DNA of 64,000 nucleotides from Auanema rhodensis (Eukaryota; Nematoda; Chromadorea; Rhabditida; Rhabditidae), in contig OZ059894.1 of assembly GCA_964057225.1 (NCBI GenBank), positions 2,728,001 through 2,792,000 on the forward strand, given 5' to 3'. A program made the position numbers and the translations under genes. The number at the start of each line of letters is the position of its first letter. Within the stretch, counting starts at the first letter, position 1. The notes beneath the pieces were generated by a model. The model was not told the origin of the DNA, searched no databases, and was given only the letters and a program-made list of their open reading frames with translations. Positions 25,801-36,842 of the stretch are shown here, in pieces.

Positions 25801-28419
25801 CTCGGTGCATCTTTAAACTAGCGCAAATCTGATAACACAGATCGATGCAGCTTAAAAACCCGCATCGAATGCACTATACTACATTGAGAAACGCTTAATA
25901 CAAAAATTAGTTATGATCGTTTGAAAAATGATGCATTAGTGTATGTTGAGTTTCCATGTACACTCAACATTGCTTCCAAAAACATTTTGACAAAAATTTT
26001 TTCGAAAAATTTCGAAATAATTTAGCAAAAAGTAGATGTTTTTAGATTCCTTTTTTCAAGGCGAAGACGATGGACATTGTTATTCAACGAAAAAATTAAT
26101 TCTTCAGGGTGAAAATCGAGGATATAAGTGTGAACTTATATCAGTTGATATATCGGTGCATTTTTAAGCTAGCGCAAATCTGATAAAACAGATCGACGCA
26201 GCTTAAAAATCCGCATCGAATGCACTATACTACATTGAGAAACGCTTAATACAAAAATTAGTTATGATCGTTTGAAAAATGATGCATTAGTGTATGTTGA
26301 GTTTCCATGTACACTCAACATTGCTTCCAAAAACATTTTGACAAAAATTTTTTCGAAAAATTTCAAAATAATTTAGCAAAAAGTAGATGTTTTTAGATAC
26401 CTTTTTTTAAGGCAAAGACGATGGACTTTGTTATTCAACGAAAAAATTAATTCTTCAGGGTGAAAATCGAGGATATAAGTGTGAACTTATATCAGTTGAT
26501 ATCTCGGTGCATTTTTAAGCTAGCGCAAATCTGATAACACAGATCGATGCAGCTTAAAAATCCGCATCTAATGCACTATACTACATTGAGAAACGCTTAA
26601 TACAAAAATTAGTTATGATCGTTTGAAAAATGATGCATTAGTGTATGTTGAGTTTCCATGTACACTCAACATTTCTTCCAAAAACATTTAGACAAAAATT
26701 TTTTCGAAAAATTTCAAAATAATTTAGCAAAAAGTAGATGTTTTTAGATTCCTTTTTTCAAGGCAAAGACGATGGACATTGTTATTCAACGAAATAATTA
26801 ATTCTTCAGGGTGAAAATCGAGGATATAAGTGTGAACTTATATCAGTTGATATCTCGGTGCATTTTTAAGCTAGCGCAAATCTGATAACACAGATCGATG
26901 CAGCTTAAAAATCCGCATCGAATGCACTATACTACATTGAGAAACGCTTAATACAAAAATTAGTTATGATCGTTTGAAAAATGATGCATTAGTGTATGTT
27001 GAGTTTCCATGTACAATCAACATTGCTTCCAAAAACATTTAGACAAAAATTTTTTCGAAAAATTTCAAAATAATTTAGCAAAAAGTAGATGTTTTTAGAT
27101 TCCTTTTTTCAAGGCAAAGACGATGGACATTGTTATTCAACGAAAAAATTAATTCTTTAGGGTGAAAATCGAGGATATAAGTGTGAACTTATATCAGTTG
27201 ATATCTCGGTGCATTTTTAAGCTAGCGCAAATCTGATAAAACAGATCGACGCAGCTTAAAAATCCGCATCGAATGCACTATACTACATTGAGAAACGCTT
27301 AATACAAAAATTAGTTATGATCGTTTGAAAAATGATGCATTAGTGTATGTTGAGTTTCCATGTACACTCAACATTGCTTCCAAAAACATTTTGACAAAAA
27401 TTTTTTCGAAAAATTTCAAAATAATTTAGCAAAAAGTAGATGTTTTTAGATTTCTTTTTTCAAGGCAAAGACGATGGACATTGTTATTCAACGAAAAAAT
27501 TAATTCTTCAGGGTGAAAATCGAGGATATAAGTGTGAACTTATATCAGTTGATATCTCGGTGCATCTTTAAACTAGCGCAAATCTGATAACACAGATCGA
27601 TGCAGCTTAAAAACCCGCATCGAATGCACTATACTACATTGAGAAACGCTTAATACAAAAATTAGTTATGATCGTTTGAAAAATGATGCATTAGTGTATG
27701 TTGAGTTTCCATGTACACTCAACATTGCTTCCAAAAACATTTTGACAAAAATTTTTTCGAAAAATTTCGAAATAATTTAGCAAAAAGTAGATGTTTTTAG
27801 ATTCCTTTTTTCAAGGCGAAGACGATGGACATTGTTATTCAACGAAAAAATTAATTCTTCAGGGTGAAAATCGAGGATATAAGTGTGAACTTATATCAGT
27901 TGATATATCGGTGCATTTTTAAGCTAGCGCAAATCTGATAAAACAGATCGACGCAGCTTAAAAATCCGCATCGAATGCACTATACTACATTGAGAAACGC
28001 TTAATACAAAAATTAGTTATGATCGTTTGAAAAATGATGCATTAGTGTATGTTGAGTTTCCATGTACACTCAACATTGCTTCCAAAAACATTTTGACAAA
28101 AATTTTTTCGAAAAATTTCAAAATAATTTAGCAAAAAGTAGATGTTTTTAGATACCTTTTTTTAAGGCAAAGACGATGGACTTTGTTATTCAACGAAAAA
28201 ATTAATTCTTCAGGGTGAAAATCGAGGATATAAGTGTGAACTTATATCAGTTGATATCTCGGTGCATTTTTAAGCTAGCGCAAATCTGATAACACAGATC
28301 GATGCAGCTTAAAAATCCGCATCGAATGCACTATACTACATTGAAAAACGCTTAATACAAAAATTAGTTATGATCGTTTGAAAAATGATGCATTAGTGTA
28401 TGTTGAGTTTCCATGTACA
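22804..28419 (+). repeat. Hexamer/pentamer higher-order repeat (2106 bp, then 1755 bp)
   Basis: After a single monomer at 22804, a six-monomer unit starts at 23155. Its marks in order are t143 with a225 and cttaaaac; gcatctttaaact with aacccgc; g52, g101 and atatcgg; tacctttttttaagg with gactttg and atctaatgc; catttcttcc with gaaataatt; and a sixth monomer with gaataaatt. The unit repeats 2106 bp later (cttaaaac at 23435 and 25541; gatatatcgg at 24041 and 26147). Copy two (25261-27015) lacks the sixth monomer. A third, four-monomer copy (27016-28419) begins 1755 bp later and decays in its last monomer. Confidence 0.88.
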
Positions 28420-29823
28420 ATCAACATTGCTTCCAAAAACATTTTGACAAAAATTTTTTCGAAAAATTTCGAAATAATTTAGCAAAAAGTAGATGTTTTT
28501 AGATTCCTTTTTTCAAGGCGAAGACGATGGACATTGTTATTCAACGAAAAAATTAATTCTTCAGGGTGAAAATCGAGGATATAAGTGTGAACTTATATCA
28601 GTTGATATCTCGGTGCATTTTTAAGCTAGCGCAAATCTGATAACACAGATCGATGCAGCTTAAAAATCCGCATCGAATGCACTATACTACATTGAAAAAC
28701 GCTTAATACAAAAATTAGTTATGATCGTTTGAAAAATGATGCATTAGTGTATGTTGAGTTTCCATGTACAATCAACATTGCTTCCAAAAACATTTTGACA
28801 AAAATTTTTTCGAAAAATTTCGAAATAATTTAGCAAAAAGTAGATGTTTTTAGATTCCTTTTTTCAAGGCGAAGACGATGGACATTGTTATTCAACGAAA
28901 AAATTAATTCTTCAGGGTGAAAATAGAGGATATAAGTGTGAACATATATCAGTTGATATCTCGGTGCATTTTTAAGCTAGCGCAAATCTGATAACACAGA
29001 TCGACGCAGCTTAAAAATCTGCATCGAATGCACTATACTACATGGAGAAACGCTTAATACAAAAATTAGTTATGATCGTTTGAAAAATGATGCATTAGTG
29101 TATGTTGAGTTTCCATGTACACTCAACATTGCTTCCAAAAACATTTTGACAAAAATTTTTTCGAAAAATTTCAAAATAATTTAGCAAAAAGTAGATGTTT
29201 TTAGATTCCTTTTTTCAAGGCAAAGACGATGGACAATGTTATTCAACGAAAAAATTAATTCTTCAGGGTGAAAATAGAGGATATAAGTGTGAACATATAT
29301 CAGTTGATATCTCGGTGCATTTTTAAGCTAGCGCAAATCTGATAACACAGATCGACGCAGCTTAAAAATCTGCATCGAATGCACTATACTACATGGAGAA
29401 ACGCTTAATACAAAAATTAGTTATGATCGTTTGAAAAATGATGCATTAGTGTATGTTGAGTTTCCATGTACACTCAACATTGCTTCCAAAAACATTTTGA
29501 CAAAAATTTTTTCGAAAAATTTCAAAATAATTTAGCAAAAAGTAGATGTTTTTAGATTCCTTTTTTCAAGGCAAAGACGATGGACAATGTTATTCAACGA
29601 AAAAATTAATTCTTCAGGGTGAAAATCGAGGATATAAGTGTGAACTTATATCAGTTGATATCTCGGTGCATTTTTAAGCTAGCGCAAATCTGATAACACA
29701 GATCGACGCAGCTTAAAAATCTGCATCGAATGCACTATACTACATTGAGAAACGCTTAATACAAAAATTAGTTATGATCGTTTGAAAAATGATGCATTAG
29801 TGTATGTTGAGTTTCCATGTACA
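28420..29823 (+). repeat. Four transitional monomers
   Basis: Monomers at 28420, 28771, 29122 and 29473 link two higher-order blocks. The first two start atcaac yet have g52 and g101; the second of these also has the G-type right half. The third combines the H-type a115 with the G-type right half (a155, a174, catggag), a clear hybrid. The fourth is a standard H monomer. No repeated unit was found within this stretch. Confidence 0.75.
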
Positions 29824-32800
29824 CTCAACATTGCTTCCAAAAACATTTTGACAAAAATTTTTTCGAAAAATTTCAAAATAATTTAGCAAAAAGTAGATGT
29901 TTTTAGATTTCTTTTTTCAAGGCAAAGACGATGGACATTGTTATTCAACGAAAAAATTAATTCTTCAGGGTGAAAATCGAGGATATAAGTGTGAACTTAT
30001 ATCAGTTGATATCTCGGTGCATTTTTAAGCTAGCGCAAATCTGATAACACAGATCGATGCAGCTTAAAAATCCGCATCGAATGGACTATACTACATTGAG
30101 AAACGCTTAATACAAAAATTAGTTATGATCGTTTGAAAAATGATGCATTAGTGTATGTTGAGTTTCCATGTACACTCAACATTGCTTCCAAAAACATTTA
30201 GACAAAAATTTTTTCGAAAAATTTCGAAATAATTTAGCAAAAAGTAGATGTTTTTAGATTCCTTTTTTCAAGGCGAAGACGATGGACATTGTTATTCAAC
30301 GAAAAAATTAATTCTTCAGGGTGAAAATAGAGGATATATGTGTGAACATATATCAGTTGATATCTCGGTGCATTTTTAAGGTAGCGCAAATCTGATAACA
30401 CAGATCGACGCAGCTTAAAAATCTGCATCGAATGCACTATACTACATGGAGAAACGCTTAATACAAAAATTAGTTATGATCGTTTGAAAAATGATGCATT
30501 AGTGTATGTTGAGTTTCCATGTACACTCAACATTGCTTCCAAAAACATTTTGACAAAAATTTTTTCGAAAAATTTCGAAATAATTTAGCAAAAAGTAGAT
30601 GTTTTTAGATTCCTTTTTTCAAGGCGAAGACGATGGACATTGTTATTCAACGAAAAAATTAATTCTTCAGGGTGAAAATCGAGGATATAAGTGTGAACTT
30701 ATATCAGTTGATATATCGGTGCATTTTTAAGCTAGCGCAAATCTGATAAAACAGATCGACGCAGCTTAAAAATCCGCATCGAATGCACTATACTACATTG
30801 AGAAACGCTTAAAACAAAAATTAGTTATGATCGTTTGAAAAATGATGCATTAGTGTATGTTGAGTTTCCATGTACACTCAACATTGCTTCCAAAAACATT
30901 TTGACAAAAATTTTTTCGAAAAATTTCGAAATAATTTAGCAAAAAGTAGATGTTTTTAGATTCCTTTTTTCAAGGCGAAGACGATGGACATTGTTATTCA
31001 ACGAAAAAATTAATTCTTCAGGGTGAAAATCGAGGATATAAGTGTGAACTTATATCAGTTGATATATCGGTGCATTTTTAAGCTAGCGCAAATCTGATAA
31101 AACAGATCGACGCAGCTTAAAAATCCGCATCGAATGCACTATACTACATTGAGAAACGCTTAATACAAAAATTAGTTATGATCGTTTGAAAAATGATGCA
31201 TTAGTGTATGTTGAGTTTCCATGTACACTCAACATTGCTTCCAAAAACATTTTGACAAAAATTTTTTCGAAAAATTTCAAAATAATTTAGCAAAAAGTAG
31301 ATGTTTTTAGATACCTTTTTTTAAGGCAAAGACGATGGACTTTGTTATTCAACGAAAAAATTAATTCTTCAGGGTGAAAATCGAGGATATAAGTGTGAAC
31401 TTATATCAGTTGATATCTCGGTGCATTTTTAAGCTAGCGCAAATCTGATAACACAGATCGATGCAGCTTAAAAATCCGCATCGAATGCACTATACTACAT
31501 TGAAAAACGCTTAATACAAAAATTAGTTATGATCGTTTGAAAAATGATGCATTAGTGTATGTTGAGTTTCCATGTACAATCAACATTGCTTCCAAAAACA
31601 TTTTGACAAAAATTTTTTCGAAAAATTTCGAAATAATTTAGCAAAAAGTAGATGTTTTTAGATTCCTTTTTTCAAGGCGAAGACGATGGACATTGTTATT
31701 CAACGAAAAAATTAATTCTTCAGGGTGAAAATCGAGGATATAAGTGTGAACTTATATCAGTTGATATCTCGGTGCATTTTTAAGCTAGCGCAAATCTGAT
31801 AACACAGATCGATGCAGCTTAAAAATCCGCATCGAATGCACTATACTACATTGAGAAACGCTTAATACAAAAATTAGTTATGATCGTTTGAAAAATGATG
31901 CATTAGTGTATGTTGAGTTTCCATGTACACTCAACATTGCTTCCAAAAACATTTTGACAAAAATTTTTTCGAAAAATTTCAAAATAATTTAGCAAAAAGT
32001 AGATGTTTTTAGATTTCTTTTTTCAAGGCAAAGACGATGGACATTGTTATTCAACGAAAAAATTAATTCTTCAGGGTGAAAATCGAGGATATAAGTGTGA
32101 ACTTATATCAGTTGATATCTCGGTGCATTTTTAAGCTAGCGCAAATCTGATAACACAGATCGATGCAGCTTAAAAATCCGCATCGAATGGACTATACTAC
32201 ATTGAGAAACGCTTAATACAAAAATTAGTTATGATCGTTTGAAAAATGATGCATTAGTGTATGTTGAGTTTCCATGTACACTCAACATTGCTTCCAAAAA
32301 CATTTTGACAAAAATTTTTTCGAAAAATTTCGAAATAATTTAGCAAAAAGTAGATGTTTTTAGATTCCTTTTTTCAAGGCGAAGACGATGGACATTGTTA
32401 TTCAACGAAAAAATTAATTCTTCAGGGTGAAAATAGAGGATATAAGTGTGAACATATATCAGTTGATATCTCGGTGCATTTTTAAGCTAGCGCAAATCTG
32501 ATAACACAGATCGACGCAGCTTAAAAATCTGCATCGAATGCACTATACTACATGGAGAAACGCTTAATACAAAAATTAGTTATGATCGTTTGAAAAATGA
32601 TGCATTAGTGTATGTTGAGTTTCCATGTACACTCAACATTGCTTCCAAAAACATTTTGACAAAAATTTTTTCGAAAAATTTCGAAATAATTTAGCAAAAA
32701 GTAGATGTTTTTAGATTCCTTTTTTCAAGGCGAAGACGATGGACATTGTTATTCAACGAAAAAATTAATTCTTCAGGGTGAAAATCGAGGATATAAGTGT

Positions 32801-33684
32801 GAACTTATATCAGTTGATATATCGGTGCATTTTTAAGCTAGCGCAAATCTGATAAAACAGATCGACGCAGCTTAAAAATCCGCATCGAATGCACTATACT
32901 ACATTGAGAAACGCTTAAAACAAAAATTAGTTATGATCGTTTGAAAAATGATGCATTAGTGTATGTTGAGTTTCCATGTACACTCAACATTGCTTCCAAA
33001 AACATTTTGACAAAAATTTTTTCGAAAAATTTCGAAATAATTTAGCAAAAAGTAGATGTTTTTAGATTCCTTTTTTCAAGGCGAAGACGATGGACATTGT
33101 TATTCAACGAAAAAATTAATTCTTCAGGGTGAAAATCGAGGATATAAGTGTGAACTTATATCAGTTGATATATCGGTGCATTTTTAAGCTAGCGCAAATC
33201 TGATAAAACAGATCGACGCAGCTTAAAAATCCGCATCGAATGCACTATACTACATTGAGAAACGCTTAATACAAAAATTAGTTATGATCGTTTGAAAAAT
33301 GATGCATTAGTGTATGTTGAGTTTCCATGTACACTCAACATTGCTTCCAAAAACATTTTGACAAAAATTTTTTCGAAAAATTTCAAAATAATTTAGCAAA
33401 AAGTAGATGTTTTTAGATTCCTTTTTTCAAGGCGAAGACGATGGACATTGTTATTCAACGAAAAAATTAATTCTTCAGGGTGAAAATCGAGGATATAAGT
33501 GTGAACTTATATCAGTTGATATCTCGGTGCATTTTTAAGCTAGCGCAAATCTGATAACACAGATCGATGCAGCTTAAAAATCTGCATCGAATGCACTATA
33601 CTACATTGAGAAACGCTTAATACAAAAATTAGTTATGATCGTTTGAAAAATGATGCATTAGTGTATGTTGAGTTTCCATGTACA
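29824..33684 (+). repeat. Hexamer then pentamer higher-order repeat
   Basis: Copy one (29824-31929) and copy two (31930-33684) both begin with a B monomer carrying the rare atggactat change, at 30081 and 32187, exactly 2106 bp apart. There follow a G-type monomer, two g52/g101 monomers with atatcgg (the first of which also has cttaaaac), then in copy one a tacctttttttaagg/gactttg monomer and an atcaac monomer. Copy two has a single c87, g101 monomer in that place. The next atggactat is 1755 bp further on, at 33942. The middle monomers belong to the same family as the 23-28 kb block. Confidence 0.82.
30333..30354 (+). other. Hairpin restored by paired changes, copy 1
   Basis: The arms read gatatatgt and acatatatc around gtga. 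Relative to the consensus, a165 is t and t174 is a, so the 9-bp stem is again perfect while both bases of one pair are swapped. It lies in a G-type monomer (30175-30525) that also has the private c-to-g change at 30381. Confidence 0.85.
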
Positions 33685-34544
33685 CTCAACATTGCTTCCA
33701 AAAACATTTTGACAAAAATTTTTTCGAAAAATTTCAAAATAATTTAGCAAAAAGTAGATGTTTTTAGATTTCTTTTTTCAAGGCAAAGACGATGGACATT
33801 GTTATTCAACGAAAAAATTAATTCTTCAGGGTGAAAATCGAGGATATAAGTGTGAACTTATATCAGTTGATATCTCGGTGCATTTTTAAGCTAGCGCAAA
33901 TCTGATAACACAGATCGATGCAGCTTAAAAATCCGCATCGAATGGACTATACTACATTGAGAAACGCTTAATACAAAAATTAGTTATGATCGTTTGAAAA
34001 ATGATGCATTAGTGTATGTTGAGTTTCCATGTACACTCAACATTGCTTCCAAAAACATTTAGACAAAAATTTTTTCGAAAAATTTCGAAATAATTTAGCA
34101 AAAAGTAGATGTTTTTAGATTCCTTTTTTCAAGGCGAAGACGATGGACATTGTTATTCAACGAAAAAATTAATTCTTCAGGGTGAAAATCGAGGATATAA
34201 GTGTGAACTTATATCAGTTGATATCTCGGTGCATTTTTAAGCTAGCGCAAATCTGATAACACAGATCGATGCAGCTTAAAAATCCGCATCGAATGGACTA
34301 TACTACATTGAGAAACGCTTAATACAAAAATTAGTTATGATCGTTTGAAAAATGATGCATTAGTGTATGTTGAGTTTCCATGTACACTCAACATTGCTTC
34401 CAAAAACATTTAGACAAAAATTTTTTCGAAAAATTTCGAAATAATTTAGCAAAAAGTAGATGTTTTTAGATTCCTTTTTTCAAGGCGAAGACGATGGACA
34501 TTGTTATTCAACGAAAAAATTAATTCTTCAGGGTGAAAATAGAG

Positions 34545-34566
34545 GATATATGTGTGAACATATATC
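34545..34566 (+). other. Hairpin restored by paired changes, copy 2
   Basis: The same double change as at 30333 (gatatatgt with acatatatc) is found in the G-type monomer at 34387-34737. This copy has the a155 of G monomers just upstream. Confidence 0.85.
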
Positions 34567-35245
34567 AGTTGATATCTCGGTGCATTTTTAAGCTAGCGCA
34601 AATCTGATAACACAGATCGACGCAGCTTAAAAATCTGCATCGAATGCACTATACTACATGGAGAAACGCTTAATACAAAAATTAGTTATGATCGTTTGAA
34701 AAATGATGCATTAGTGTATGTTGAGTTTCCATGTACACTCAACATTGCTTCCAAAAACATTTTGACAAAAATTTTTTCGAAAAATTTCGAAATAATTTAG
34801 CAAAAAGTAGATGTTTTTAGATTCCTTTTTTCAAGGCGAAGACGATGGACATTGTTATTCAACGAAAAAATTAATTCTTCAGGGTGAAAATCGAGGATAT
34901 AAGTGTGAACTTATATCAGTTGATATCTCGGTGCATTTTTAAGCTAGCGCAAATCTGATAAAACAGATCGACGCAGCTTAAAAATCCGCAAAGAATGCAC
35001 TATACTACATTGAGAAACGCTTAATACAAAAATTAGTTATGATCGTTTGAAAAATGATGCATTAGTGTATGTTGAGTTTCCATGTACACTAAACATTGCT
35101 TCCAAAAACATTTTGACAAAAATTTTTTCGAAAAATTTCAAAATAATTTAGCAAAAAGTAGATGTTTTTAGATTTCTTTTTCAAGGCAAAGACGATGGAC
35201 AATGTTATTCAACGAAAAAATTAATTCTTCAGGGTGAAAATCGAG

Positions 35246-35267
35246 GATATATGTGTGAACATATATC
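35246..35267 (+). other. Hairpin restored by paired changes, copy 3, in a D monomer
   Basis: The same double change occurs here in a 350-bp ctaaac D monomer (35089-35438) that has c155, not a155. It is 701 bp from copy 2, and the monomer between them has the ordinary consensus hairpin. The paired change therefore sits on two different monomer backgrounds. Confidence 0.85.
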
Positions 35268-36842
35268 AGTTGATATCTCGGTGCATTTTTAAGCTAGCGC
35301 AAATCTGATAACACAGATCGATGCAGCTTAAAAATCTGCATCGAATGCACTATACTACATTGAGAAACGCTTAATACAAAAATTAGTTATGATCGTTTGA
35401 AAAATGATGCATTAGTGTATGTTGAGTTTCCATGTACACTCAACATTGCTTCCAAAAACATTTTGACAAAAATTTTTTCGAAAAATTTCAAAATAATTTA
35501 GCAAAAAGTAGATGTTTTTAGATTTCTTTTTTCAAGGCAAAGACGATGGACATTGTTATTCAACGAAAAAATTAATTCTTCAGGGTGAAAATCGAGGATA
35601 TAAGTGTGAACTTATATCAGTTGATATCTCGGTGCATTTTTAAGCTAGCGCAAATCTGATAACACAGATCGATGCAGCTTAAAAATCCGCATCGAATGCA
35701 CTATACTACATTGAGAAACGCTTAATACAAAAATTAGTTATGATCGTTTGAAAAATGATGCATTAGTGTATGTTGAGTTTCCATGTACAATCAACATTGC
35801 TTCCAAAAACATTTTGACAAAAATTTTTTCGAAAAATTTCAAAATAATTTAGCAAAAAATAGATGTTTTTAGATTTCTTTTTTCAAGGCAAAGACGATGG
35901 ACATTGTTATTCAACGAAAAAATTAATTCTTCAGGGTGAAAATCGAGGATATAAGTGTGAACTTATATCAGTTGATATCTCGGTGCATTTTCAAGCTAGC
36001 GCAAATCTGATAACACAGATCGATGCAGCTTAAAAATCCGCATCGAATGCACTATACTACATTGAGAAACGCTTAATACAAAAATTAGTTATGATCGTTT
36101 GAAAAATGATGCATTAGTGTATGTTGAGTTTCCATGTACAATCAACATTGCTTCCAAAAACATTTTGACAAAAATTTTTTCGAAAAATTTCAAAATAATT
36201 TAGCAAAAAGTAGATGTTTTTAGATTTCTTTTTTCAAGGCAAAGACGATGGACATTGTTATTCAACGAAAAAATTAATTCTTCAGGGTGAAAATCGAGGA
36301 TATAAGTGTGAACTTATATCAGTTGATATCTCGGTGCATTTTTAAGCTAGCGCAAATCTGATAACACAGATCGATGCAGCTTAAAAATCCGCATCGAATG
36401 CACTATACTACATTGAGAAACGCTTAATACAAAAATTAGTTATGATCGTTTGAAAAATGATGCATTAGTGTATGTTGAGTTTCCATGTACACTCAACATT
36501 GCTTCCAAAAACATTTAGACAAAAATTTTTTCGAAAAATTTCAAAATAATTTAGCAAAAAGTAGATGTTTTTAGATTCCTTTTTTCAAGGCAAAGACGAT
36601 GGACATTGTTATTCAACGAAAAAATTAATTCTTCAGGGTGAAAATCGAGGATATAAGTGTGAACTTATATCAGTTGATATCTCGGTGCATTTTTAAGCTA
36701 GCGCAAATCTGATAACACAGATCGATGCAGCTCAAAAATCCGCATCGAATGCACTATACTACATTGAGAAACGCTTAATACAAAAATTAGTTATGATCGT
36801 TTGAAAAATGATGCATTAGTGTATGTTGAGTTTCCATGTACA

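Larger units (their letters stand above)
33685..36842 (+). repeat. Mixed block, nine monomers
   Basis: Monomers at 33685 and 34036 both carry atggactat, 351 bp apart, an obvious local duplication of that mark onto a B and onto an a26/g52/g101 background. A G monomer (34387), a g101/a225 monomer (34738, with private ccgcaaagaatgc), a D monomer (35089) and a B monomer (35439) follow. Two A monomers (35790, 36141) and a C monomer (36492, private gctcaaaaat) end the block. From 35089 the order D-B-A-A-C is the D-B-A-C tetramer with A duplicated. Confidence 0.8.

Noticed and set aside
30234-30437. 67-codon open reading frame on the minus strand
   Set aside because: It lies wholly inside one satellite monomer, starts with GTG and has no counterpart in other copies. 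It is open only because of two changes: a174 removes a TAA, and a private c-to-g at 30381 turns a TAG into TAC. The predicted protein has no recognisable domain. It is a chance opening in non-coding repeat DNA.
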